From Phlebopus portentosus (taxonomy: Eukaryota > Basidiomycota > Agaricomycetes > Boletales > Boletinellaceae), in the NCBI GenBank assembly GCA_037892935.1, contig JAYXKI010000001.1, forward strand, positions 1,984,001 to 2,048,000: a stretch of 64,000 bases of DNA, in the 5' to 3' direction. The position numbers and the translations under genes were made by a program. The notes below the pieces were generated by a model. The model saw only the letters and a list, made by a program, of their open reading frames with translations. It searched no databases and was not told where the DNA came from. Position 1 is the first letter of the stretch, and every line of letters begins with the position of its first letter. This document shows, piece after piece, positions 31,655-40,783 of this stretch.

Positions 31655-31852
31655 CACTTGCTCAATAACTCAAAGCCTCGCTGAGTGTCGGCTCCCAACA
31701 TACTAGATGCTTCCCAGCATGCTAGGAATAGTTTAATGACTTATTCAGGTCAAATATGACCTCGATTAGTGTCGGTCCCAACTTACAAGGTACGTCCCAG
31801 TACGCTTGGAATAGTTTAACGACTTGTTCAGGTCAAATATGATTAGGCCTTC

Positions 31853-34800
31853 CTAAGCCTCGCTGTACTCGCTATCCGAGGAGTCAGCCCAAAACCAATC
31901 CTTGTATGAAGGATCCCCTTTTTCTTCTGGCAGATCCCATCTGCGAACTGGCAGCGCTTTGTTTCGAGTGAATGGCCTTTTTGCGGCTCTCCAATGACGC
32001 TTGTGCCATTCCGGATAACCGAAATCTCGCTGCTTGATACCTGTCTTGCTCTGGTATCTCCTTCTCTTGATTACCCTCTGAGCTACGGACTCTCCCAGTG
32101 CCGTCCTCAGGAACTCATCATCTTCTTTCTTGATGTCGATTACTCTCTGCGTAGAGTCTATAATATCCGCAATCTTCTTTCTAGAGGGAAGATCTATCGT
32201 GTCCGGCCAACGTTTCCTCTCGTGATACTCCCGCAATTTCTCTGGGGCATTGCGTAGCCCTTCCACAGGTTCCCAGGTATTCTCTTCCTCCGGGTAGCCG
32301 AGCCATTTAACCTGATACTCCCATTTTCCGTGCCTTTTCCTCATGTCCCGGATCGCTTCAACCTCGTATTCGGTTTCTCCAGCGATAACTTCTGGTGGTG
32401 GTCTTGTTCTCTGTGCCGGATCTTTTCTTTCTCGATAGGGAATTAATAGTCCTGCATAGAACACCGGGTGGATCCTCAACTCTTTTGGGAGATCCAATTC
32501 GTAATTGACTAGCCCATGCTTTGCGATAACTTGATAAGGTCCCAGGTTTCTATCCCCTAGCTTCCTCGTGGGAACTAGCAGGGTTAGATTCCGACCATCT
32601 AACATAACTTTATCGCCAACTTCGAATGACGGCATCGGGCCTCGGTGTCTGTCCACGAATCTCTTCATCGCGTCTCGTGCCTTCTCCAGCGCCTTTGTTG
32701 CTTCTTCCTGATTCTTCTTTCGCATAGCCACATAGTCCTGTGTTCCTCGGATTGGAAGCTTGAATCCTAATTCCGGTTGAAATCCATACACCAATTCAAA
32801 TGGTGTCTTGCCTGTACTAGAGTGAGAGCGACTATTATAGGCGAATTCTGCCATAGGTAGATGTTCGTCCCAATCGTCTTGCTGCAAGCTGGAATAGCAA
32901 CGTAGCAGCTGTTCCATTTCTTGATTTACTCGCTCTGTTTGACCATCTGTTTGTGGATGATATGCCGTGCTAAGCTTCGTTTCAATCCCGAGGGCCTGGT
33001 TCACCTGTTCTGTAAACCGGCTAGCGAATTGAGGTCCCCTGTCGCTGATTACTGTCTTCGGAGTTCCGACCTTGCTGTAGACATAATTGATCATCAAGTC
33101 CGCAGTGGTCTTCGAGTTTGCATTTACTGTAGTAGGTATAAAAGTTCCCATTTTAGAGAACCTGTCTACCACCACTAGTATCGCATTGTTTCCTTTGCTC
33201 GTCGTTGGAAGTCCGGTGACATAGTCCATGGTAATCTCGTCGTAGGGCTTTGTCGCTATCTGCAATGGTTGTAGCGGTGGTTGCGTCTTTCCTCGTCGCG
33301 CTTTCGTCCTTTGGCACACGTCGCATGTGCGCACATATTCTTCGACCCATTCCCTCATCTTCGGCCACCAAACTCTTCTTTCCAGTTTGTCTATAGTCTT
33401 CTGTAACCCCGGGTGTCCTGATGCCGGTGCGTCATGGCACTGTCGTACAATTTCCTTCTTAACTTCTTCATCTGGTGGGATAACCAATTTATCATCCTTC
33501 CACCAATATCCTTCTTCGAACGTTCCGTTTGTTGGCTCTTTGGATCGTTCATAGGCGTCTCGAATCTTCTCTCCCAGTTCAGGACCCCCTGTAAGCTCAA
33601 ATACCCGTACTGTGCGCATGGGCAAGTCCGATGTTCTGAACAATTGCGGAGGAAGTAGGACTTGTTCTGGCTGGTCCTCTTGGCCCTGTTCATAGTCTGG
33701 CCTCCTTGATAATGCGTCCGCTCGTGAATTCTTGGTTCCAGGTCGATACTCGATTCGAAATCGAAATCTGCTGAGAAATGTCGCCCATCTTGCTTGGCGG
33801 CCACTTAGCTTCCTAGCTCCCATAAAATATCGAAGGTTAGCTTGATCGCTGACCACTCGAATCTCATGTTTAGCTCCTTCCAAGTGGTGCCTCCAGTTGC
33901 TCAAGGCCTTGACAATTGCTAGTAATTCTTTGTCCATTACTGGATAGTTATTCTCGGCGTCTCGATAGGTGTTCGACCAATATCCAATGGGGTGCAAAAT
34001 TTCATCGTCCCCAAGCTGCGAGAGCACGGCTCCCATCGCAAAGTTTGACGCGTCGGTTTCCAGCACAAATTGCTTCTCATGATCCGGTCGTACTAGCATT
34101 GGTGCAGTGGTAAAAGCTTCTTTAAGTTTCCTAAAGCTCTCTTGTTGTCGTTCTCCCCAGGTAAACGTCTTCTTGCCGGACATAAGTTCCGTTAGTGGCC
34201 TAGCGATCTTGGCGAAACCTTCAATAAATTTTCGGTAGAAGTTTGCAAAACCGATAAACTTTCGAATGTCTCGCTTGCTTGACAAATCTGGCCATTCTTG
34301 AACTGCCTTTACCTTGTAGGGATCCATCTGCATGCCCGACTGGTTAACCACAAATCCTAAATAATCGAGTTCCTTCTTTCCGAAGTAGCACTTCTCTGGT
34401 TTGCAGAAGAAGTCTGCTTCCCTCAACCTGCGCAATACCTCTGCTAACAGGTCCCAATGTTCCTGTTCCGTTTCCGCATAGACTATAATGTCGTCCAAAT
34501 AAATGAGTATGCCCTGCCCAATCATGTCCTGAAAGAGCTCGTTCATTGCACGTTGGAATACCGCAGGTGCATTCATTAATCCAAACTGCATTACCATCGG
34601 CTGGTATACTCCCATATGAGTCCTGAAGGCGGCATACTTCTCATGCCCAGGGTGTATTCTGATGTTGTTATACCCGCTTCGCAGATCCAGTGTAGAGAAC
34701 CATTTGGCATGTGCAAGGTCGTCCGGGAGCATATGTAATAGAGGCATCGGTTGGTGGTCTGGAATGACCACCGCATTCAGTCCTCTATAGTCGATAACAA

Positions 34801-37144
34801 TCCTATACTCCGGCTTGCCATCCTTCCCTATTGTCTTCTTGGCTATGACAAATACTGGTGCGCAAGTGTTCGCCTTTTCTTCAGCTGGTACTCGGTTTCC
34901 TACAACACGAATCCATCCCTTCTTCAGGTCCTCGCGAATCCATTCTTCTACCGCTCGCTTTTCAGCAGGAGCGAGTGGATATACCGGTCCAGGTTTCGGG
35001 AGCTCTGCTCCTGGTAGGAGCTCGATCTTCATGTCCCATTGTCCCGACTTAGGTAGCCGCCTAGCAGCATCCTTGTCGAACCTATCCCTGAACTCCCATA
35101 TTTGTTTTGGAAGAGTGTCTTCGAGAGATTTGTCGCCAGCAGAGCCTGCCATCCTTTCATCGAGTGCTTTCTCTTGTGCATATTTTTGAGCTATGCTGTT
35201 GTACTTGAGAAGGCGTTCTCTCCATGATGCGACTTGTCGATGCTCTAGGCGGCGGATCCAGTGAGGAGGTTTGGGTGGCTCTCCTCTTCGAGAGGCGTCC
35301 TCTGCTTCCCCTAAGGTAGCAGGCTTGTGCGATCCTAGGATACCCTTGAACTCCGTCTCAGATCCAGCTCTTCTCTCTAGCACTTTTCTTTCCCCTTTGG
35401 GCGGCTGCATGACCGAGTCAACAGGTGTGCGCCATCGGCGCCTCTTCTGCCCCTGCGAGAGCTCCTGCTCCATCACGGCATAATTCGAAATGAACCCGTT
35501 ACCTTTACCGTTTGTTTTCCCTGTCGGAGCAGGGCCCTGCATTTGGTTCTTAAACCGTGGTCTTCGCGGGCGCACTTGAGCTCCCGAAGCTAGCCTACTT
35601 GATGGTTGCGGCGTACTAACTTCGGCCCTGTGCCGATTGAGTGGGACTACCCTCCCTTTGGGGTGGACCACTTTCCTAGACACTAGCCTACCCTTGAACG
35701 GCGTCTCATGTCTAGTCACTCCTCGGTTTCTCGTAGGAGGAGTTTTCGCTAGGTGGCCGAACCTAGTACGCTTCGTGGCCTTAGTTCCACGGCGCTCCCG
35801 ACCCGAAGTACTCCTGCTTGTACCTCTGCTTCGTGTGGTGAAGCTTACCGACTGCTTTTGCACTGCCAGGGTTGAGTCATTGTGGCCCTCGTGCACGGAT
35901 GGAGGAGTCCACTCCACCCTTATACTCCTTATGACAGGGTTTGAATCCGTACCACTTCCTCCGCTCTTCTGTCGACGCATCTTGAGAGGATCAGGTGCGT
36001 AGTGTCCGGGCTTTCCTCCTTTAGGTGGTACACTAGGCTTCTTCCTTCTATTCGTATCAGATCCTTCTGCGTCGATTGTCATTTGTGCCTGTATTTCTTC
36101 CCGCACTCTTGCTTGGTCTTCAGATGTTGTTGGTGAGGTCGTTGTTCCTAGGCCTCCCTGAATCGCTATCAGCTGAAGATGCGCCATATACATGCCGCCA
36201 TATTCATCGAGGAGTTCATCATGTTTGGCGCCCTTGTCCATTTCTCTGACCATGGTGCGGTATACTGCACCATCTGCATCCTCGAGACTGTTAAAGTTGT
36301 GCCAGTTTTGATCGTCCTTCGTTATTCGGCACTTGTCCCCGAACCAAAAGAATTTCCATCTTCCTTCTTGCTTAGCGAAGGAGAGTTCTGGCGGCTTGTG
36401 CATGACTTCTTCGAATGTGACAAGCGGTGCTGCTGATTCCTTTTCTTTTCCTTTATCTGGTGGTACGATCGTAGGTTCTTCTTCTATGTCTTCCTTCTCG
36501 GTTTCTTGTCCTGTTTCGATGTCGCTGTGGTAATAGACCCTAGTTTCCCAAGCTTCTTCCTTTTCATCATCGGCATCCCATTCGGGTGGAATGTAGTCTG
36601 GAATTCTTCGCCATCTTCTGCGTTTCCGGAGCTTCCTTGGGGCTAGGACTAGCTGTATGGAACGCAATCGTGCCGTTCCATTAAATGCAATTTCCTTCCC
36701 GCCTTTGCGAAGAATCCCCTTTGTCCAGTCGATAGTTGGCTTATGCTGTTCAAGCCAATCATTTCCTATGAGAAACTTGTCTTCGTGTGTATCCACCACT
36801 GCGATGTCCATTAAACCTCTTGTAATCCCTGTGTCCACTATTGCTCTGACGTTCCGAGTCCATCCACCATGATTAATCGATCCGTCGGCATTCCGGATGG
36901 TATAATTACCTTCTGCAGGCACTGTTCTCAGCCCTAGGCTCTGTACAACCGTGGGGCTAATAGTAGTGATCGCAGATCCGGAGTCAATCATAGCCGAGAG
37001 ATTAACCTTTTTCTGTCCCTGAATGACGTCAATGGGTATAGTGGGATGGTTGGAATTTGGTCTAGCAATAGTCCATCGGCGCTTTATCTCTTGTGTGTCC
37101 TTCGAGCCCTCGCCAGTGTCCGATGTTGACTGGCGGCCCTTCAA
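31853..37144 (-). CDS. pol: element Y Pol polyprotein, intact
   Basis: 1763 codons entered by -1 frameshift from gag at 37141-37149 (first pol codon TTG). Protease MIDSGSAITTISPTVV near residue 50; a long linker of low complexity (about 200-640); RT with RIVIDYRGLNAVV and catalytic LIYLDDIIVYAE near 880; RNase H FVLETDASNFAMGAVLSQ; integrase HHCC (CHDAPASGHPG ... CDVCQRTKARRG) and DDE in TMDYVTGLP near 1306, VISDRGPQFAS and QTDGQTERVNQEME; GPY/F-like RNLGPYQVIAKHG; chromodomain at about 1590-1630 (YEVEAIRDMRKR, YQVKWLGYPEEENTWE). A further 130-residue basic/acidic tail ends SSDSEYSEA. All catalytic residues are present. Confidence 0.96.
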   Translation of the reverse strand: MKGRQSTSDTGEGSKDTQEIKRRWTIARPNSNHPTIPIDVIQGQKKVNLSAMIDSGSAITTISPTVVQSLGLRTVPAEGNYTIRNADGSINHGGWTRNVRAIVDTGITRGLMDIAVVDTHEDKFLIGNDWLEQHKPTIDWTKGILRKGGKEIAFNGTARLRSIQLVLAPRKLRKRRRWRRIPDYIPPEWDADDEKEEAWETRVYYHSDIETGQETEKEDIEEEPTIVPPDKGKEKESAAPLVTFEEVMHKPPELSFAKQEGRWKFFWFGDKCRITKDDQNWHNFNSLEDADGAVYRTMVREMDKGAKHDELLDEYGGMYMAHLQLIAIQGGLGTTTSPTTSEDQARVREEIQAQMTIDAEGSDTNRRKKPSVPPKGGKPGHYAPDPLKMRRQKSGGSGTDSNPVIRSIRVEWTPPSVHEGHNDSTLAVQKQSVSFTTRSRGTSRSTSGRERRGTKATKRTRFGHLAKTPPTRNRGVTRHETPFKGRLVSRKVVHPKGRVVPLNRHRAEVSTPQPSSRLASGAQVRPRRPRFKNQMQGPAPTGKTNGKGNGFISNYAVMEQELSQGQKRRRWRTPVDSVMQPPKGERKVLERRAGSETEFKGILGSHKPATLGEAEDASRRGEPPKPPHWIRRLEHRQVASWRERLLKYNSIAQKYAQEKALDERMAGSAGDKSLEDTLPKQIWEFRDRFDKDAARRLPKSGQWDMKIELLPGAELPKPGPVYPLAPAEKRAVEEWIREDLKKGWIRVVGNRVPAEEKANTCAPVFVIAKKTIGKDGKPEYRIVIDYRGLNAVVIPDHQPMPLLHMLPDDLAHAKWFSTLDLRSGYNNIRIHPGHEKYAAFRTHMGVYQPMVMQFGLMNAPAVFQRAMNELFQDMIGQGILIYLDDIIVYAETEQEHWDLLAEVLRRLREADFFCKPEKCYFGKKELDYLGFVVNQSGMQMDPYKVKAVQEWPDLSSKRDIRKFIGFANFYRKFIEGFAKIARPLTELMSGKKTFTWGERQQESFRKLKEAFTTAPMLVRPDHEKQFVLETDASNFAMGAVLSQLGDDEILHPIGYWSNTYRDAENNYPVMDKELLAIVKALSNWRHHLEGAKHEIRVVSDQANLRYFMGARKLSGRQARWATFLSRFRFRIEYRPGTKNSRADALSRRPDYEQGQEDQPEQVLLPPQLFRTSDLPMRTVRVFELTGGPELGEKIRDAYERSKEPTNGTFEEGYWWKDDKLVIPPDEEVKKEIVRQCHDAPASGHPGLQKTIDKLERRVWWPKMREWVEEYVRTCDVCQRTKARRGKTQPPLQPLQIATKPYDEITMDYVTGLPTTSKGNNAILVVVDRFSKMGTFIPTTVNANSKTTADLMINYVYSKVGTPKTVISDRGPQFASRFTEQVNQALGIETKLSTAYHPQTDGQTERVNQEMEQLLRCYSSLQQDDWDEHLPMAEFAYNSRSHSSTGKTPFELVYGFQPELGFKLPIRGTQDYVAMRKKNQEEATKALEKARDAMKRFVDRHRGPMPSFEVGDKVMLDGRNLTLLVPTRKLGDRNLGPYQVIAKHGLVNYELDLPKELRIHPVFYAGLLIPYRERKDPAQRTRPPPEVIAGETEYEVEAIRDMRKRHGKWEYQVKWLGYPEEENTWEPVEGLRNAPEKLREYHERKRWPDTIDLPSRKKIADIIDSTQRVIDIKKEDDEFLRTALGESVAQRVIKRRRYQSKTGIKQRDFGYPEWHKRHWRAAKRPFTRNKALPVRRWDLPEEKGDPSYKDWFWADSSDSEYSEA

Positions 37145-37149
37145 AAATC
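37141..37149 (-). promoter_or_regulatory. gag-pol -1 frameshift site of element Y
   Basis: gag ends GAG GAT TTT TGA; pol reads TTT TTG AAG in the -1 frame. Same position and same GAT TTT TRA pattern as element A and as X (44052-44060). Confidence 0.6.
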
Positions 37150-38163
37150 CTCCTCGGAATCCTTCTCGAGGGCATACGAAGCCCGTTCCTTACGCCTTGG
37201 TAACTTCGTTTTCTTGTCCAGTAGTTCCTCCATTTCAGAATCGCTGCTAATCCCAACTTCCCGGCGTTTTAGGAAGCGGCCAGTCTTGCCAGATCGTCTC
37301 TTCTGCACCCGTCTCTTGTAGTTGGTTCGGTGTCCACGGCTTCCCTGTGTGTCTCGCCCTACATTATTGCAGTCCCGTGCGAAGTGACCTGTCTTGCCGC
37401 ATGCCCAGCATATCCCGGCATCTCCTCGGGACCCCCTAGTAAAGCGCCTAGACATGTCGATGTCCATAGGCTCACCCAGAAACTCAGCTGGACGGCGAGC
37501 TTCTGGGGGCACTGGCGTGTACGATACTGCCTGCCCATCTTTAAACATAGGGGTGTACTTCCTATTGCTGCCTATCACCTTGGCAGCCATCAGACTGGCC
37601 TCCAGATTACTAGCGTTCTCCTTCCATTGGTTCAGGTCCCATTCTGGGTGGTCTGTATTCGTAAGCAGGGCCTTTAGGATCGTTTGATTGAGTCCTCTCT
37701 TGTACTCGTAAATCAGTGCCTGATGGTCGTAGTGCTTTGGCAGCCTCATCCTAATGTCGTCAAAGGCCCTGTTATACTGCTTCACCCGCGCCCGTTCCTG
37801 ATAAATTGTCCTAATATTCCGCTCGGCTTCTTCTTGAAGTCCAAAAATGCCATTGTGGTTGAGCGCTAATTCGTTCCATAGGTCGTCCTCGCTGTCCCAT
37901 CCACCCTTCTTGTCTATAACAAGCTTGCCATCCGCATCTCGCTTGTAGGTGGAGACTAATTGATTTCTGTTCACGGCCCACTTGCCATTAACCCAAGTCT
38001 GAGCTTGACCTCGCAGACATTCCAAAATAATCTTAACCCTCTTGACTGGGTCGCTCGGATGTTTTTCATTCAACCGGCTGATCATTTGATTCTGGAAGTT
38101 CTCAAGTGACTCATAAGGGTTTCCCTTAAACAAGGGATACTTCATGATATCTTTGTTTGACAT
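37141..38163 (-). CDS. gag: element Y Gag
   Basis: 340 codons, ATG at 38163 (MSNKDIMKYPLFKGNPYESL). Capsid-like helices with VKRVKIILECLRGQAQTWVN and VKQYNRAFDDIRMRLP; zinc knuckle CWACGKTGHFARDC near residue 245; basic tail (KRRVQKRRSGKTGRFLKRR) then acidic end DSEEDF. Only distant similarity to element A Gag, showing that A and B are separate lineages. Confidence 0.95.
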   Translation of the reverse strand: MSNKDIMKYPLFKGNPYESLENFQNQMISRLNEKHPSDPVKRVKIILECLRGQAQTWVNGKWAVNRNQLVSTYKRDADGKLVIDKKGGWDSEDDLWNELALNHNGIFGLQEEAERNIRTIYQERARVKQYNRAFDDIRMRLPKHYDHQALIYEYKRGLNQTILKALLTNTDHPEWDLNQWKENASNLEASLMAAKVIGSNRKYTPMFKDGQAVSYTPVPPEARRPAEFLGEPMDIDMSRRFTRGSRGDAGICWACGKTGHFARDCNNVGRDTQGSRGHRTNYKRRVQKRRSGKTGRFLKRREVGISSDSEMEELLDKKTKLPRRKERASYALEKDSEEDF

Positions 38164-38360
38164 AATGACCTAGACGAATTCAACCAACATTTTTATGAGT
38201 ATCACCTTCGTTCAGCGCATTACAATAATACATGGTTTAGTAGCTAAGTTATCCAGCGAGTACCACCTCCGCTTTCCAACTAGCCACCTTACCCTTCCTC
38301 CCCGGTCGGTTCTTGGGCGTCTTTCTTCCTCCTGGCAAGCTCTCAGCTCTAAACCAGGGC

Positions 38361-40218
38361 CTATCTCCTTTCTTCCCGAGCTTCGTATCGTTCCTCGCCG
38401 CTTTCGTGTTCCTCGCTTTCCTCTTCTGTTTCCCATTCGTCATTGGCATCGAAGTACTCTTGATCCTCGCTGGTTGGCTCTTCTACGTTGTTACCTCGCA
38501 CCCAAACTACCATCGCCATGTTCACTACCCCCTGCCTCGGTGGTCCCTCTCGTATGTCGAGAAACTCCGATGGTATAGGGCAGCTGTTAGGACGAATGAT
38601 AGGATCATAGATATAATCAGAGTCTGGGGAGTACTCACTGACCGCCTGGAGCCTTGCTTCTCTCTCCTCAAGCTCAAGAGCACTTGGAGTAGGCGATCCT
38701 GGCGGCGAGTCCTGGTGCGGGTATTGAATGTGGTTCCTTTCGACGTAGTGGCCATTCCATCCCAGCCGTTGAATCGCTCCCTCGACGAGTTCTCCCTGCT
38801 CATTCCACATGAGCTCCCGGATTCCCGTGCCATAGCCCGTTTCTGCCGTGTTGTCCGCCTCCCATGCTTCCCCAGCATCGGGAGGCGGTCCCCATCCGTC
38901 GTTGGATGGCCAGGGCTGTGGTGACTCAGGAATTACCTCCCTCAGCAGTTCTTCTGCTTGCTGGTCCAGGCTTCCGGGTTGCGTTTCTGTGGAGACGTAG
39001 TCTGGGAGATCTTCTTCCACTTCGATGCTTCCTTCGACTTCCTGTTCCTCTTGGGCGAGCGCAGCAGGCGCTACCAGCCCTCTTTCCTCAACTACCTCAG
39101 CGACGTAGCTTCTTCCAACTTCCACTGCTTGTTGTCGCAACTGCGACGACGGTTGTCCTGTTCGAGTGTCCGTTCCTCCTGGTTCCCTGCTCTGGCGAAT
39201 GATCTCGACCATCTGATCCACAAAGCGTTCACTTGCTGGGATCAGGCTGGGCATCTGGTCGTCGTCGGAGTCTGAGCTCACGCTTGCGAAGCGGTTAGCC
39301 AGACTTAGGCCTCTACCTTGTAGCGGGGAGTCAGGGCTCAACCTTGCCCTTCCTCGCCTAGCTCGCTGTGTCAGGTAGGATTGACGAAGCCTAATCGTTT
39401 GTTGGATCCGACGAATGCCTTCCGTGATCGAGTACTGGGCCGCGAGTTCTTCCTCGGCATTGCTGATCCGGGCTCGAATAGCCTCGACCAGTCAGCCGAA
39501 TAATCTCTTGCTGGGAGTTGACCACTTGTTGAGCAAGGGCTGATTGACTGCCCTGAATGGCCATTGTTACCGCTCCCAGAATTCGAGCCTGAAGAATACC
39601 GAACGCATAGTTGATTCGTACGTCCCGCTGTTCGCCTTCTCGCCTGAGACTGGTGATGACTGCCTCGGCGATCGCATCTCCGACGTGTCCCTGAACATGT
39701 GCCAGAAACTCCCCCAGTGTCTGTCCTTCTACGGTAAGGTTCTCGGAGTATTGAGAGCCCATGTCGTAGAGTCGAGCAACAGTAGCTGTGAGAGTTCTGA
39801 GGGACCGATCAACGCTAGTAAGTCGATTGTCGAGGTCGATGACGGCGTGTCGCAGGGCGGAGACAACTTGGTTGGGTTGCCCGTCAGTACTGACCATTCG
39901 GTCCAAGCGTCCGTGTAGACTGTCGAGTCGTTCACTGATGCGTGCCAGAGCGGATTCCATACGTTCTCCAGGTCCGGGTTGAGGAACTGCCAGTCGTTGA
40001 GTTTGGAGTAGAAATCTCCGACCGGCACGACGGAATGGGGAACCTCTTTCGTTGTCTTGCCGTTCCATCCACGTCCATAACGTTCCAAAGCCTCGAAGAA
40101 GGCAGACTCGACCTCGGAGTTGTTGAGCAACGACGAATACCATGGAAGAAAACCAGATGAAGCCGAGTGTAAACCAGAAACTAGACCAACCAGCTTGCCA
40201 CAGTTCCATCGGTGACAT
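38361..40218 (-). pseudogene. element Y ORFb: membrane segment, coiled coil, acidic tail; broken by 50 bp loss
   Basis: ATG at 40218 (MSPMELWQAGW) is the first ATG after the leader. One membrane segment SSFWFTLGFIWFSSMVFVVA (about residues 12-32), a basic patch, a coiled coil (ERMESALARISERLDSLHGR to DRSLRTLTATVARLYDMGSQ), then Gln-rich helices. Compared with X and C, 50 bp are missing at the 39488/39489 junction; the frame shifts and stops at 39391. The downstream part (open 39341-38361) is the acidic, Pro/Glu-rich tail ending EAREERR. The lost segment starts GT and ends CAG (see findings). The full protein without the loss would be about 640 residues. Confidence 0.65.
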
Positions 40219-40646
40219 AGCTGTTTCGCAGAAGTGTAGTTGCCTTGATAAACTTGTAGTAGGACTTGGTGGAGGAAATGGGAATGTTCGAGTAGGGTGT
40301 ATTCGAACGCTTTATATTCCTGACACAGAGCGAGTAATTCTTCTTCAACTGGTGTCGGACCTCTAAGTGCCTCCCAATTGAAACTGTGTCCGTTCAATAG
40401 GTTGTCCGCGTGTACAAGCAAGAACTTCCTCCCAACTCTTTCGTGTCTTTCGGCGGTGATTCGAAGCTCCAGGGCGGATAGTATAACCGACCGGTAGGGT
40501 TCTAGGATAGGGGTGTTTGAGTGCTTCTTACCTCGATAGAAGTTTATCGTGCGAAACGCCGAATTGACTTCTTCTTCGAATGTATGGAGCGCTCTAACAA
40601 AACTCCGATGGAGTGTATAAGCCTGCTTTAGCCGTCGACGATACGC
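39729..40646 (-). CDS. element Y ORFa: Met-free open frame ahead of and overlapping ORFb
   Basis: 305 codons open between TAA (40647-40649) and TAG (39729) with no ATG at all. Begins AYRRRLKQAYTLHRSFVRAL and contains LEPYRSVILSALELRITAER, LNGHSFNWEALRGPTPVEEE and LEHSHFLHQVLLQVYQGNY. The segment up to about codon 145 aligns with exon 1 of the element A accessory gene. From 40218 it overlaps ORFb in another frame for about 490 nt. Differences from copy C fall mainly at third positions of this frame in the first 220 nt of the overlap, which suggests that it is translated. Start must be a non-AUG codon or come from a spliced upstream exon; a good donor (GTAAGTATTG, just after CGATCA near 40716) lies in the leader. 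Confidence 0.5.
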   Translation of the reverse strand, partial: AYRRRLKQAYTLHRSFVRALHTFEEEVNSAFRTINFYRGKKHSNTPILEPYRSVILSALELRITAERHERVGRKFLLVHADNLLNGHSFNWEALRGPTPVEEELLALCQEYKAFEYTLLEHSHFLHQVLLQVYQGNYTSAKQLCHRWNCGKLVGLVSGLHSASSGFLPWYSSLLNNSEVESAFFEALERYGRGWNGKTTKEVPHSVVPVGDFYSKLNDWQFLNPDLENVWNPLWHASVNDSTVYTDAWTEWSVLTGNPTKLSPPCDTPSSTSTIDLLALIGPSELSQLLLLDSTTWALNTPRTLP

Positions 40647-40783
40647 TTATCGGTGATCAGCTAACTGAATTAACAGGCACGGGAGAAACCCTCCCGGGGC
40701 AGAGCAATACTTACTGATCGATAGTGGGTATTGCACTATGAAACAGCAAGATTGATTATCCCAGGATTGGAGCAAAATTATAA

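Larger units (their letters stand above)
31332..40783 (-). mobile_element. element Y internal region (now inverted)
   Basis: Complete internal region in minus orientation: leader, ORFa, ORFb, gag, pol, 3' non-coding region with E-box array and purine tract. Y carries one 50 bp deletion in ORFb but intact gag and pol. Confidence 0.85.

Noticed and set aside
38313..38924. Hydrophobic 203-codon plus-strand frame that could pass for a membrane protein
   Set aside because: Antisense shadow of the Glu-rich tail of ORFb; Glu codons read as Leu/Phe/Ser on the reverse strand.
38361..40218. ORFb as a retroviral-type envelope gene
   Set aside because: It lies upstream of gag, has one membrane segment near the N-terminus, and shows no signal peptide, cleavage site or cysteine pattern of an envelope.
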